Counted from the first letter of the stretch, positions 25,448-32,898 are shown. The stretch: 32,898 nucleotides of DNA from JBKDZL01 sp047971145 (GCA_047971145.1 JBKDZL010000044.1:1-32898), one strand, 5' to 3'. Notes: generated by a model from the sequence alone, not told the origin. Program-made: numbers and translations.

Positions 25448-26110
25448 TTAGCGCTTATCTATTTTTCTTACTACTCTATTACCGACAAATTGAATAATAA
25501 AGACGATTATTATAATTAAAATTGTCGCTAAATATAAAATTACATTATCTCTTCTAGCAAAACCATATTGGTAAGCTAAATTACCTAAACCACCAGCACC
25601 AATGGCCCCTGCCATAGCTGTAAAGGAAATCAGTGAAATACCTGTTACACTAATACCTGAAATAATTGCCGGCAAACTCTCAGGTAACAAAACTTTAAAG
25701 ATAATTTCCCAATTACTAGCACCCATTGCTTTTGATACTTCAATGGTTCCTTTATCAACTTCATTAAATGCAATCAGACATAATCTAGCATAGAAAGGTG
25801 CTGCTGAAACAATTAAAGAGGGCAAAGCCGCACTGGCACCTAGCATACTGCCAGTTAGTGCTCTTGTGAAAGGTATTAAGATTATTAATAAAATAATAAA
25901 GGGAATTGATCTTAAAAGATTAACCAGACCATCAGCTATTTTATTAATCAAACCATTGGCATACAAGCCACCAGTTTGAGTAATATATAATAATACTCCA
26001 ATTAGAAAGCCTAGTATTACAATAAAGATCAATGAGACAAAGGTCATATATAAGGTTTCCCATAAAGCAATTAAAATCAAATTCCAATCTAAATTCGCAA
26101 ATATTTCCAT
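25448..26110 (-). CDS. metI: Methionine ABC transporter permease MetI
   Basis: 220-residue permease with five predicted helices. The coupling loop reads VSKAMGASNWEIIFKVLLPESLPAI, the MetI form of the EAA motif, and RSIPFIILLIILIPFTRALTG is characteristic of the family. The start ATG overlaps the metN stop in TAATG. Confidence 0.95.
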   Translation of the reverse strand: MEIFANLDWNLILIALWETLYMTFVSLIFIVILGFLIGVLLYITQTGGLYANGLINKIADGLVNLLRSIPFIILLIILIPFTRALTGSMLGASAALPSLIVSAAPFYARLCLIAFNEVDKGTIEVSKAMGASNWEIIFKVLLPESLPAIISGISVTGISLISFTAMAGAIGAGGLGNLAYQYGFARRDNVILYLATILIIIIVFIIQFVGNRVVRKIDKR

Positions 26111-27114
26111 TAGACCTCCTCTACCTCAACTTTCTCTTTTCTTAAAGCGCTAATCAATTTTTTAACTGCTTGTCGCTCCACTTGAATATACATAACTCCT
26201 AGTGGTCCAGATTGTGAGTGATTTAAGTTGGCATTGACAATATTAATCGGTACTCTTAGCTGACTTGCTACTTCAAATAAAATTGGTTTATCACTAATAC
26301 TAGCATTAAAAGTTAATCTGAGAATTACATCATCAGCATACAACTTTCTTAATTCCTTTTGGACTTCCAAGCTATTACCATCAATGGATTGAACAAACTG
26401 CTTAGTAACACTATGAGCTGGCTTTTCAAAAATCTTTTCAACACGATCACACTCCACCACACAACCACCAGACATCACCGCTACTCTATGACAAATTTTT
26501 TGAATAACCTCCATTTGATGAGTAATCATTACAATAGTTAAACCTAACTCTTTATTGATATCAGACAATAAAGTCAAAATAGAATTGGTAGTTTGCGGAT
26601 CAAGAGCACTAGTAGCCTCATCACACAATAATAATTTAGGCTTATTAGCTAGAGCTCTGGCAATGCCCACTCTTTGCATTTGACCACCACTTAACTCACT
26701 AGGATAGCTATTTTCTTTGCCTTGTAATCCCACTAACTTAATTAATTCAGCCACTCTTACTTTTCTTTGATTTTTTTCAACCCTAGCAATCTCCAAAGCT
26801 AACTCAATATTCTCACTAACAGTGCGAGACCACAGTAAATTAAAGTGCTGGAAAATCATTCCTATTTTTTGTCTTTCTCTTCTTAACTCTTTTTCATTGA
26901 GTTGAGAAAGGCAAACTTTCTCTACTTCAACACTACCCTGATCTTCTTTTTCTAATTGGTTAATGATTCTAATTAAAGTGCTCTTTCCTGCGCCACTAGA
27001 GCCAATTATTCCAAAGATTTCTTGTTTTTTAACACTCAGACTAACATCTTTTACTGCTTGTACTTGACTGTTTTTGCTAACAAAGGTTTTACTGATATTT
27101 TTTAATTCTAACAT
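26110..27114 (-). CDS. metN: Methionine ABC transporter ATP-binding protein MetN
   Basis: ATPase of the methionine importer. ATG 27114 has GGGGG five bases upstream; the frame upstream of it lies in the T-box terminator and is not coding. 334 residues. Walker A GSSGAGKST, Q-loop FQHFNLL, signature LSGGQMQRVGIARAL, Walker B LLLCDEATSALDP, H-loop MITHQME. Residues from about 255 form the NIL regulatory domain (LRLTFNASISDKPILFEV to the end), which binds methionine and inhibits transport in characterised MetN. Confidence 0.95.
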   Translation of the reverse strand: MLELKNISKTFVSKNSQVQAVKDVSLSVKKQEIFGIIGSSGAGKSTLIRIINQLEKEDQGSVEVEKVCLSQLNEKELRRERQKIGMIFQHFNLLWSRTVSENIELALEIARVEKNQRKVRVAELIKLVGLQGKENSYPSELSGGQMQRVGIARALANKPKLLLCDEATSALDPQTTNSILTLLSDINKELGLTIVMITHQMEVIQKICHRVAVMSGGCVVECDRVEKIFEKPAHSVTKQFVQSIDGNSLEVQKELRKLYADDVILRLTFNASISDKPILFEVASQLRVPINIVNANLNHSQSGPLGVMYIQVERQAVKKLISALRKEKVEVEEV

Positions 27115-27130
27115 TGGACCCCCTTTCAAT

Positions 27131-27387
27131 AAAAAAACTCCCGCCCTATACAAGGACGAGAGTGTTATTTTCCCGTGTTACCACCTTAGTTTATAATTGC
27201 TTCACAGCAATTACCTCTTCAAGTACCATCATACTCTAGCACTTTAACGGGCGCACCCGACACAATCTAAGTTTCCTTCAATTATGCAACTCCGAGGCCA
27301 TTTTCTTTTTACTTTCCTTTATCCCTTTTCAGCTAATGGGACTCTCTAAGAAATTTCAGTAAAATTACTTTCCTCTTCTTTGTCTTT
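27131..27387 (-). promoter_or_regulatory. T-box riboswitch (tRNA-Met) controlling metNIQ
   Basis: On the minus strand the leader contains stem I, with specifier ATG (27301-27299) followed by the CTCGGAGTT side that aligns with the asnS T-box. It then has an antiterminator core AAGGTGGTAACACGGG (27187-27172) and a terminator ACTCTCGTCC / GGGCGGGAGT with seven T (27163-27131). The core deviates from the usual TGGNACCGCG. Low charged tRNA-Met should open expression. Confidence 0.85.
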
Positions 27388-27393
27388 AAAGTA

Positions 27394-27422
27394 AGTATAT
27401 AGAGCTAATTCATCTCTGTCAA
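27394..27422 (-). promoter_or_regulatory. Promoter of the metNIQ T-box leader
   Basis: Perfect -35 TTGACA (27422-27417), 17 bp, -10 TATACT (27399-27394) on the minus strand. Confidence 0.85.
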
Positions 27423-27478
27423 GAAAAAATCACTATGGATAGTGTAAAAAGGATGTGACTCAAAAGAAATGAAATATA

Positions 27479-27771
27479 TCATCTATAATTAAGTTGAGAG
27501 CAAATCAAGATGAACACCATTATAAAGATAGCAATATAGAATATAATTCCTACTAGTGAGTCGCCAACCAATTTGCCAAATAAGAAACTGGAAAGAAAGC
27601 TACACAAACAATAAAAAAATAAATTCCACTCTGTTTTGCCAAACTCCATGAATCAATTTCCCAAATAGGCTACCAACAATACCACAAATTAGTGTTTGAA
27701 CTATCAGCGCATTTAATTTGCTTAAAGACAATAAAAGAACATACTTGTTATTTTAAAATATGTCCTTTCAT
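27479..27771 (-). pseudogene. Decayed small membrane protein gene
   Basis: No intact frame, but three hydrophobic segments in two frames line up. From ATG 27771 (MKGHIL) the frame breaks at a run of four A (27754-27751), continues as KYVLLLSLSKLNALIVQTL and SLFGKLIHGVWQNRVEFIF, breaks again at a run of seven T (27619-27613), and ends as SFLSSFLFGKLVGDSLVG ... QLNYR with TGA 27479. Removing one base from each run would give one frame of about 97 residues. The FGKL motif occurs twice, hinting at an internal repeat. The family is not recognised. Sequencing error at homopolymers is an alternative to real decay. Confidence 0.5.
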
Positions 27772-27848
27772 AATTAATAATGTTTAATGTAAGTCTATTT
27801 TATAATAAAAATTAAAAATAAAACCACCTGCACCATTTATAATACTTA

Positions 27849-28169
27849 TTACAAATTACTGTTTGAAGTACGCTTTTTGTAAACAAAATAAATACATACT
27901 AAATAATATAGTAAAACAACAATTCCAATTGGAGCTTCATTAATAATTTGACCAGTTTCTTGTGTACCCATATAAATTAAAGATAGTGCAGGAATCATAC
28001 CTACTAATCCACCCCAAAATATTGTTTTGCTTAACAACACACCGGCAAGCCACAAGAACAGCAACCAAACTATCACAATTGGATTTATAGCGGATATTTC
28101 ACCCAATGCTAAAAGACCATATAATAGTGTGAAAATAACTGCTGGTACAAAAAACCATAATTTTTTCAT
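27849..28169 (-). CDS. Small integral membrane protein, unknown function
   Basis: 106 residues from ATG 28169, preceded by AGGAGG nine bases upstream; the longer frame to 28253 would run back into the tRNA gene and is rejected. Four hydrophobic stretches (about 5-22, 28-46, 50-68, 75-95) make up most of the protein, ending in a basic YKKRTSNSNL tail. I do not recognise the family. It follows tRNA-Leu by 73 bp in the same direction. Confidence 0.7.
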   Translation of the reverse strand: MKKLWFFVPAVIFTLLYGLLALGEISAINPIVIVWLLFLWLAGVLLSKTIFWGGLVGMIPALSLIYMGTQETGQIINEAPIGIVVLLYYLVCIYFVYKKRTSNSNL

Positions 28170-28242
28170 ATGCTTTATCCTCCTGTAAAATAAATGTACT
28201 ACTAATATTGTAATATAATTTATGTATAAAAAATAGATTTTA

Positions 28243-28326
28243 TGGTGCGCCAAACAAGATTTGAACTTGCACGAGTTGCCTCATACGCCCCTCAAGCGTA
28301 CGTGTCTACCATTCCACCACTGGCGC
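28243..28326 (-). tRNA. tRNA-Leu (anticodon GAG)
   Basis: 84 nt including the encoded CCA end. Acceptor arms GCGCCAG / TTGGCGC pair with discriminator A; the anticodon loop TTGAGGG gives GAG, reading CUC/CUU. A long variable arm (TGAG...CTCG region) marks a class II tRNA, and GTTCAAAT is the T-loop. Its 5' end lies only five bases after the stop of the lipoprotein gene, so both are probably on one transcript. Confidence 0.93.
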
Positions 28327-28331
28327 TAATA

Positions 28332-28712
28332 TTATTCAATACTAAATTCACTACCTGGGGCAATACAAAGCAGACCTAGCTCAATAATCAATTTTTTACT
28401 TTCAATTATCTCTAAGCGAATTCCTTGAGAATCACAAGCCACTTCTTCTTCATTGCAGTAATAATTTTCGGGCACTAAATATAACCAATTATCTTCAATA
28501 AAATATTCTCCAGAAAAAGTTTCAACATCATGACAGGCATTAGCACTCATAACAAAAGTGTTATCTTTTGATAGCGATAATCTACTATAAGTGTCCCCGA
28601 CCTCAGTTATTGGATTATGAGTTAAAACATATTCTTGATCATAAGTAAGACCAGTACTATTACAGCCAACCATAACCATTAATAATAAGATAGTTAAAAT
28701 TATTTTCTTCAT
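28332..28712 (-). CDS. Small lipoprotein, unknown function
   Basis: 126 residues with a signal peptide and lipobox MVGC (C17), so it should be anchored outside the membrane. The mature part is mostly beta-like and holds four further cysteines (NACHD, YYCNEE, VACDS, LLCIA) that could form two disulfides. No family is recognised. A -10 box TATAAT (28726-28721) ends eight bases before the ATG, leaving almost no leader. tRNA-Leu follows after five bases. Confidence 0.75.
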   Translation of the reverse strand: MKKIILTILLLMVMVGCNSTGLTYDQEYVLTHNPITEVGDTYSRLSLSKDNTFVMSANACHDVETFSGEYFIEDNWLYLVPENYYCNEEEVACDSQGIRLEIIESKKLIIELGLLCIAPGSEFSIE

Positions 28713-28720
28713 CCTTTTGT

Positions 28721-28726
28721 ATTATA
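28721..28726 (-). promoter_or_regulatory. -10 box directly before the lipoprotein gene
   Basis: TATAAT on the minus strand, eight bases from the ATG, preceded by TG. The -35 region (ATTAGA at 17 bp) is poor. Transcription should begin within a few bases of the start codon. Confidence 0.5.
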
Positions 28727-28753
28727 CACGAAATACCTGATAATCTAATAAAA

Positions 28754-29911
28754 TTAATACAGTGTTTCTTTAATATAATTTATAAGCTCTGTCTTTTTAT
28801 TAACTAATTTACCTTTAATTACCAGTATTAGTAATAGCTCTTTCAGTTGTCCAATTAAAGCTCCTTGATATCCAAGTTCCTTTAAATCATTACCATCAAT
28901 TTCTAAATCTTTGGTTAAGTAGCACTGGTCCTTTACTCTTTGATAAACCTTAATGATTTCATTAACACTACGGTCTAATGACCACAATAAAATTAATTTT
29001 TCAAAAAGTTTATCTTGTAGTTTATTAAGCAAGGATAAAACTTTTTCTCTGCTAGCTACATTAGAAGAATAATAACACTCACTTAATAAGAGAATCTCTT
29101 TTTGGCTCTGCTTACTTATTATTAATCTTTTAGTAATTATTTGTTTTAGCTCTTGATTACTATAAGTTTTAAATAAATATACTAAGTTTAAATTATCATC
29201 TTGAAAATCATAGCTAGCTAATTTAGGTTTTAATTCTGGTATTACAATTTGTAGAGTTGACAAATATTTATCAATTATATTATTAAAGTTATTACCTTTA
29301 ATCATCAATAAAAATTCTTTGGTGATGCGCTCTTTAGACAATTTATTTAATAATGCTTTATTAGTAAAAATGGCTCTGCTAGTATTCTCTTCAATAGTAA
29401 AGTTTAAAATACTGGCAAAGCGAAGTGCTCTAAGCATTCTTAGTGCATCCTCTTGAAAGCGTTGATTAGCATCGCCGACACAACAAATAAGTTCATTTTC
29501 AATATCAGATTTAGCACCATATAAATCAATCAAACCACTATCATCATTATAAGCTAGCGTATTAATAGTAAAATCTCTGCGTTTTAGATCTTCACTAAGT
29601 GATTTAGAGAAAGAAACACTATTAGGTTTACGATAATCAAGATACTGACCATCAGTTCTGAACGTTGTGATTTGTATAGTAATCTCATTAATAATAACAG
29701 TTACACATCCCCAAGTAGCTCCACTCATGATAACTTGATAATCTTTAAAGATTTCTCTTATCTCAACAACTAAAGCTGAAGTACATAAATCATAATCATC
29801 ACTTTTTCGTTCTAAGAAATAGTCTCTGAGCCAACCGCCTACTAAATAAGCTTCATGATTATGTTGTTTTAATAAATTGATAGCGACTTGCACTTCATAA
29901 ATAATTTCCAT
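28754..29911 (-). CDS. cca: CCA tRNA nucleotidyltransferase
   Basis: Adds or repairs the 3' CCA end of tRNAs. 385 residues. Class II nucleotidyltransferase head: LVGGWLRDYFLERKSDDYDLCT, with the GG (25-26) and catalytic D39/D41. Then SEDLKRRDFTINTLAYND and the ENTSRAIFTN/KERITKEF region that selects bases. The tRNA gene nearby already encodes CCA, so the enzyme probably acts mainly in repair or on other tRNAs. TAGGGG precedes ATG 29911, and a -10 TATAAT lies at 29939-29934. Confidence 0.93.
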   Translation of the reverse strand: MEIIYEVQVAINLLKQHNHEAYLVGGWLRDYFLERKSDDYDLCTSALVVEIREIFKDYQVIMSGATWGCVTVIINEITIQITTFRTDGQYLDYRKPNSVSFSKSLSEDLKRRDFTINTLAYNDDSGLIDLYGAKSDIENELICCVGDANQRFQEDALRMLRALRFASILNFTIEENTSRAIFTNKALLNKLSKERITKEFLLMIKGNNFNNIIDKYLSTLQIVIPELKPKLASYDFQDDNLNLVYLFKTYSNQELKQIITKRLIISKQSQKEILLLSECYYSSNVASREKVLSLLNKLQDKLFEKLILLWSLDRSVNEIIKVYQRVKDQCYLTKDLEIDGNDLKELGYQGALIGQLKELLLILVIKGKLVNKKTELINYIKETLY

Positions 29912-29986
29912 AATTTCCCCTAAGATTGTATTTATTATATAATACTTATTATTATTAATAAATATTAATTTAAAGGATCTAAATAA

Positions 29987-30406
29987 TTATTGTTTAGTTG
30001 TTTTCAACTTATTTTTACTTTGTCTTTGTCCTATGGCTAAAGAAGAAACTGCTATAATGATTAATATACAACCAATAATTTTATTATTAGTCATTCTCTC
30101 ATTTAAAAATATTACACTTAAAATAATACTTGTTAATGGCTCAAACAAACAAAATAAAGCTGTTAGTTTTGATCCCAATTGTCTACTGCCAATTTGTAAA
30201 AATATTAAAGCTGTTAGTCCTAATACCGAAACCATAATTAACCAAAATAGAACATTTAAATTAACAATATAGTTTATTGTGTCAACGAAAAGATCTGTTA
30301 TAAATACAATTAAACAAGAGCCCACTGCTATATACAATGAAAATTGCAAAGGATGGACATTTCTAAAAGTAGCTTTATCAAGCTGTAATAAATAAATAGC
30401 ATACAC
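29987..30406 (-). pseudogene. C-terminal remnant of an EamA/DMT-family transporter
   Basis: 139 residues (from a GTG) that correspond to the second EamA repeat only: YAIYLLQLDKATFRNVHPLQ, then GLTALIFLQIGSRQLGSKLTAL and the end motif FLNERMTNNKIIGCILIIIAV. Whole proteins have two such repeats and about 290 residues. The frame stays open upstream for about 25 codons to 30481 (including LVEILGLVYAIY), then stops. No trace of the first repeat and no ribosome binding site were found. A true half-size transporter is possible but less likely. Confidence 0.55.
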
Positions 30407-30627
30407 TAGACCTAAAATTTCAACTAAATGAAATTGATGAAATAATGTGGTAATTATTAAATATGAATTATTTTTATATCTTTAAAAAGTAGGAATTTAA
30501 TATTGTTTTCTATTTTATTCTATTAAAAACAAAATTTAATCAAGTGAGTAATATTCTATTAAAATAAAGGTAAAATTAATGCGGTAATTATTCGCTGAAA
30601 ACACGATAAATACTGCTTATTTTATTG
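30407..30627. other. AT-rich spacer before uxaE
   Basis: Holds the in-frame extension of the transporter remnant up to about 30481 and otherwise nothing recognisable. A 210-base minus-strand frame at 30588-30797 lies over the uxaE promoter and 5' end and is not considered a gene. Confidence 0.5.
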
Positions 30628-30656
30628 TTGAAATTTAAATTTTTATGTTTTATAAT
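30628..30656 (+). promoter_or_regulatory. uxaE promoter
   Basis: -35 TTGAAA (30628-30633), 17 bp, -10 TATAAT (30651-30656). One of the best promoters in the window, although the gene it drives is broken. Confidence 0.75.
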
Positions 30657-30689
30657 AAGAACCATTAAATCGCCAGATAGGAGACAAAT

Positions 30690-32179
30690 ATGACTGACAT
30701 GATAGAATTTATTAACAAAAATATTACCGGAAGTAATTATCAAATCAAGGAAAGCTCTATCCATAGCTATAAAAATCAATGCTTTGCTATTGCACAAGAT
30801 ACCACAGATTTCACTAAATATTTATTTATTTTAACAAATGAAAAACGAACAATTTTGATACCATAGAATCATTCTTCATAAAACGGAAATTTTTATTAAA
30901 ATGTCCTTTAAACAAAAATAATTATTTGCAACTTTCAAAATTATTTCCTTGGATAAAACCAACATCGAGAAAAGGGCATAAATATTGTTTTGGCTTAGGA
31001 GATAGATTAGGCATCGCAACTGAAGCACATATCAACTTATTTAAGGACAAATCAGTTTTTCCGGTTTTCGCCCAACAATCAATTAGAGAATTAGTACTAA
31101 ATAATAGAACTTATGATGATGTTTTATTAAGTGCTGCATACTCAGTTTTTGAAATGAACTTCACCACTGGCTATGGTGCAGATGGCGATCATTTAAAAAA
31201 TAAATTCGAAATTGAATATGCCATTAAAGTAGGATTCCCTACCATTACTCTTGATGTTTCTGAATATATAAAAAATCAATATCAAAATCAAAATTTTGAC
31301 GAATTAAAAATTAAATTTAATGATCTACCTTTAAAAGAAAAAAAATATTATCAAGACACCTATCTAAATAAAGTTTTTGAAATAGCTAATTTCAAAATCA
31401 CTTTCGATGAAGAAAAATTATACCGTTCAATTTTAGTATATAAAGATGCGATTACATTTGCTGAATCAATTTATCATCAATACATACTACCCCATAATCT
31501 AGATTTTGAATTATCAATTGATGAAACTACAAATGCAACAACTCCAAATAGCCATTTATTCATTGCTAATGAACTGAATAATAAAAACATAATTGTAGAA
31601 ACACTTGCACCAAAATTTGTTGGTGAATTTCAAAAAGGTATAGACTATATTGGAGATTTAAAATTATTTGAAAAACAATATCAAATTCATGAAGCAATAG
31701 CTCAATTCCATAAATATAAACTAAGTATTCACTCTGGTAGTGATAAATTTAGTGTCTTCCCCATAATAGGAAAATATTCTACAAATGGTTTCCATATCAA
31801 GACAGCCGGAACCAATTGGTTAGAATCGCTTAAAACTATCGCAAAAAATGATAGCACATTATTACAAGAAATGTACCAATGGTCAATTAACAACCTAGAT
31901 GAAACAAAAAAATATTATCATATAAATGCTACTACAGAAACTGCTCCAAAATCACAGGAATTTAATAATGGAAAAATATTTGATTTGCTTAAAATAGACA
32001 TCACAAGACAGATTTTCCATGTCAATTATGGAATGCTATTAAATGAAATGATCGGAAACGAATATTTATTTAGAAACAAATTCTTTGAATTATTAAATAA
32101 AAACTATCTAGATTATCAAGAATTTTTAAACATACATATTGAAAAACACTTAGAACTATTAAATATAAACAATAAATAA
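30690..32179 (+). pseudogene. uxaE: Tagaturonate/fructuronate epimerase UxaE, frameshifted
   Basis: Epimerase joining D-tagaturonate and D-fructuronate in galacturonate breakdown. ATG 30690 has AGGAG about eight bases upstream. The first frame runs 58 codons and stops at TAG 30864-30866. The rest of the protein is in the -1 frame, open from before 30842 to 32179. It holds the family signatures GLGDRLGIATEAH, FPVFAQQSIRE, GYGADGDHL, SIDET, LAPKFVGEFQKGIDYIGDL, LSIHSGSDKFSVFPI and HIKTAGTNWLE. The switch falls at a run of five A (30841-30845); a sixth A would restore one protein of about 496 residues, the normal size. A TTG start at 30926 would lose the N-terminal domain. The last five codons and the stop lie in the first CRISPR repeat. 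Real decay, a sequencing error or frameshifting are all possible. Confidence 0.8.
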
Positions 32180-32787
32180 ATTAGTTAGTCCCTAGAACAC
32201 TTATGATAATTTGTTTAAATTTTCTATGTATAAACAATAAATAAATTAGTTAGTCCCTAGAACCCTGTAATAATAAAACAGTCCATTTCTTTGTATAAAC
32301 AATAAATAAATTAGTTAGTCCCTAGAACCAAAAGGAGAAATATATTGAAAGGAGGTGGTATAAACAATAAATAAATTAGTTAGTCCCTAGAACTCTGTTA
32401 ACTCCTCAATATCTAGTGTAATTGTATAAACAATAAATAAATTAGTTAGTCCCTAGAACGTATTCATGAGGCAAGAATTTGTCAACCTGTATAAACAATA
32501 AATAAATTAGTTAGTCCCTAGAACCACATACCTTAACTGAAAATGAGCTACCCGTATAAACAATAAATAAATTAGTTAGTCCCTAGAACTCAGTAACGTT
32601 GATATTGTTTAATTTTTCAGTATAAACAATAAATAAATTAGTTAGTCCCTAGAACCTACCCTTTTGTTTGCACTCATCCTTGGGTGTATAAACAATAAAT
32701 AAATTAGTTATTCACTAGAACATACCTCGGTACTCCAATATTAAATTACATGTATAAACAATAAATAAATTAGTTAGTCCCTAGAAC
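32163..32787 (-). CRISPR. CRISPR array, 10 repeats and 9 spacers
   Basis: Ten 36 bp repeats start at 32163, 32228, 32293, 32358, 32424, 32489, 32554, 32620, 32686 and 32752. On the plus strand they begin GTATAAAC and end GTCCCTAGAAC. Nine unique spacers are 29 or 30 bp long. Eight repeats are identical; the first has A for the initial G, and the ninth differs at two bases (TTCACTAGAAC at its end). Repeat and spacer sizes suit type II. Read on the minus strand the repeat begins GTTCTAG, like the GTTTTAG of many type II repeats, and a promoter lies just right of the array, so leftward transcription is likely. No cas gene or tracrRNA is in the window; cas genes would be expected to the right. 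Confidence 0.96.
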
Positions 32788-32898
32788 CCATATTCATTGT
32801 AACTCATTATAATCCTTATGTAAAGACTATTTCAGGTGTGTGTTCATCAAATTTTACCAGAATATTTTGATCATTTTGATTGTACATTTTATTTATAT
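32788..32898 (-). promoter_or_regulatory. Probable CRISPR leader with promoter
   Basis: AT-rich sequence next to the last repeat. On the minus strand: -35 CTGAAA (32835-32830), 18 bp, -10 TATAAT (32811-32806). The expected start is about 12 nt before the first repeat read in that direction. The leader continues past the window edge. Confidence 0.6.

Noticed and set aside
27115..27153. MetN N-terminal extension
   Set aside because: This stretch is the terminator hairpin end of the Met T-box; ATG 27114 has a GGGGG ribosome site.
28170..28253. Longer start of the small membrane protein
   Set aside because: It overlaps the 3' end of tRNA-Leu and has no ribosome site, whereas ATG 28169 has AGGAGG.
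30588..30797. 69-residue minus-strand frame over the uxaE start
   Set aside because: It overlaps a strong plus-strand promoter, ribosome site and coding sequence, and has no ribosome site or recognisable family.
30841..30866. Programmed -1 frameshift in uxaE
   Set aside because: GAAAAAC is not an X XXY YYZ heptamer, and no clear stimulatory hairpin follows; kept only as a remote alternative.
32163..32787. Rightward (plus-strand) orientation of the CRISPR array
   Set aside because: It would put the leader inside uxaE; a promoter is visible on the right side and the minus-strand repeat begins GTTCTAG.

Overview
The window is AT-rich, low-GC bacterial DNA that uses the standard bacterial code (no complete frame needs TGA as tryptophan). 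Strong Shine-Dalgarno sites, two T-box riboswitches, Rex, NlpA/OppA lipoproteins, a zinc-type L31 and a V-type ATPase point to a fermentative Bacillota, probably near the Erysipelotrichia/Haloplasma/Mollicutes side of the Bacilli. The species cannot be fixed from the sequence alone. Almost everything lies on the minus strand, so operons read from right to left; only a DUF3899 protein and a broken uxaE are on the plus strand.

Layout from left to right. 1-3.9 kb: start of a V-type ATPase operon (stalk G/H, C, I, K; the rest lies beyond the left edge). 3.9-4.9 kb: a long AT-rich spacer and a DUF3899 membrane protein. 4.9-7.1 kb: asnS under an Asn T-box, with rex just upstream. 7.2-13.1 kb: a complete oligopeptide ABC transporter, oppABCDF. 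13.3-15.9 kb: a LevR-like PRD/PTS regulator. 15.9-16.9 kb: tdk and rpmE. 17-21.3 kb: an RND exporter translationally coupled to its TetR regulator, with a palindromic operator. 21.4-24.5 kb: aldo/keto reductase, split chromate transporter, L-lactate dehydrogenase. 24.6-27.4 kb: metNIQ methionine uptake under a Met T-box. 27.4-30.5 kb: small membrane and lipoprotein genes, tRNA-Leu(GAG), cca and two decayed genes. 30.6-32.2 kb: tagaturonate epimerase uxaE with a frameshift. 32.16-32.79 kb: a CRISPR array of 10 repeats and 9 spacers, followed by its probable leader at the right edge.

The genes describe an amino-acid- and peptide-importing fermenter: Opp and Met importers, lactate dehydrogenase, and Rex sensing NADH/NAD+. 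The right end (27.4-32.9 kb) is the accessory part, with three eroded genes next to a CRISPR array and no cas genes in view.

The most unusual observation is OppA. After its lipoprotein signal peptide it carries the module that normally ends an OppA, and only then the normal N-terminal and middle modules. This is a circular permutation of the oligopeptide-binding protein. Other points worth a look are a LevR-like regulator whose AAA+ ATPase motifs are destroyed, three genes with a -10 box only 6-8 nt before the ATG (leaderless candidates), Rex-type half-sites before rex and opp, and a CRISPR repeat that supplies the stop codon of uxaE.
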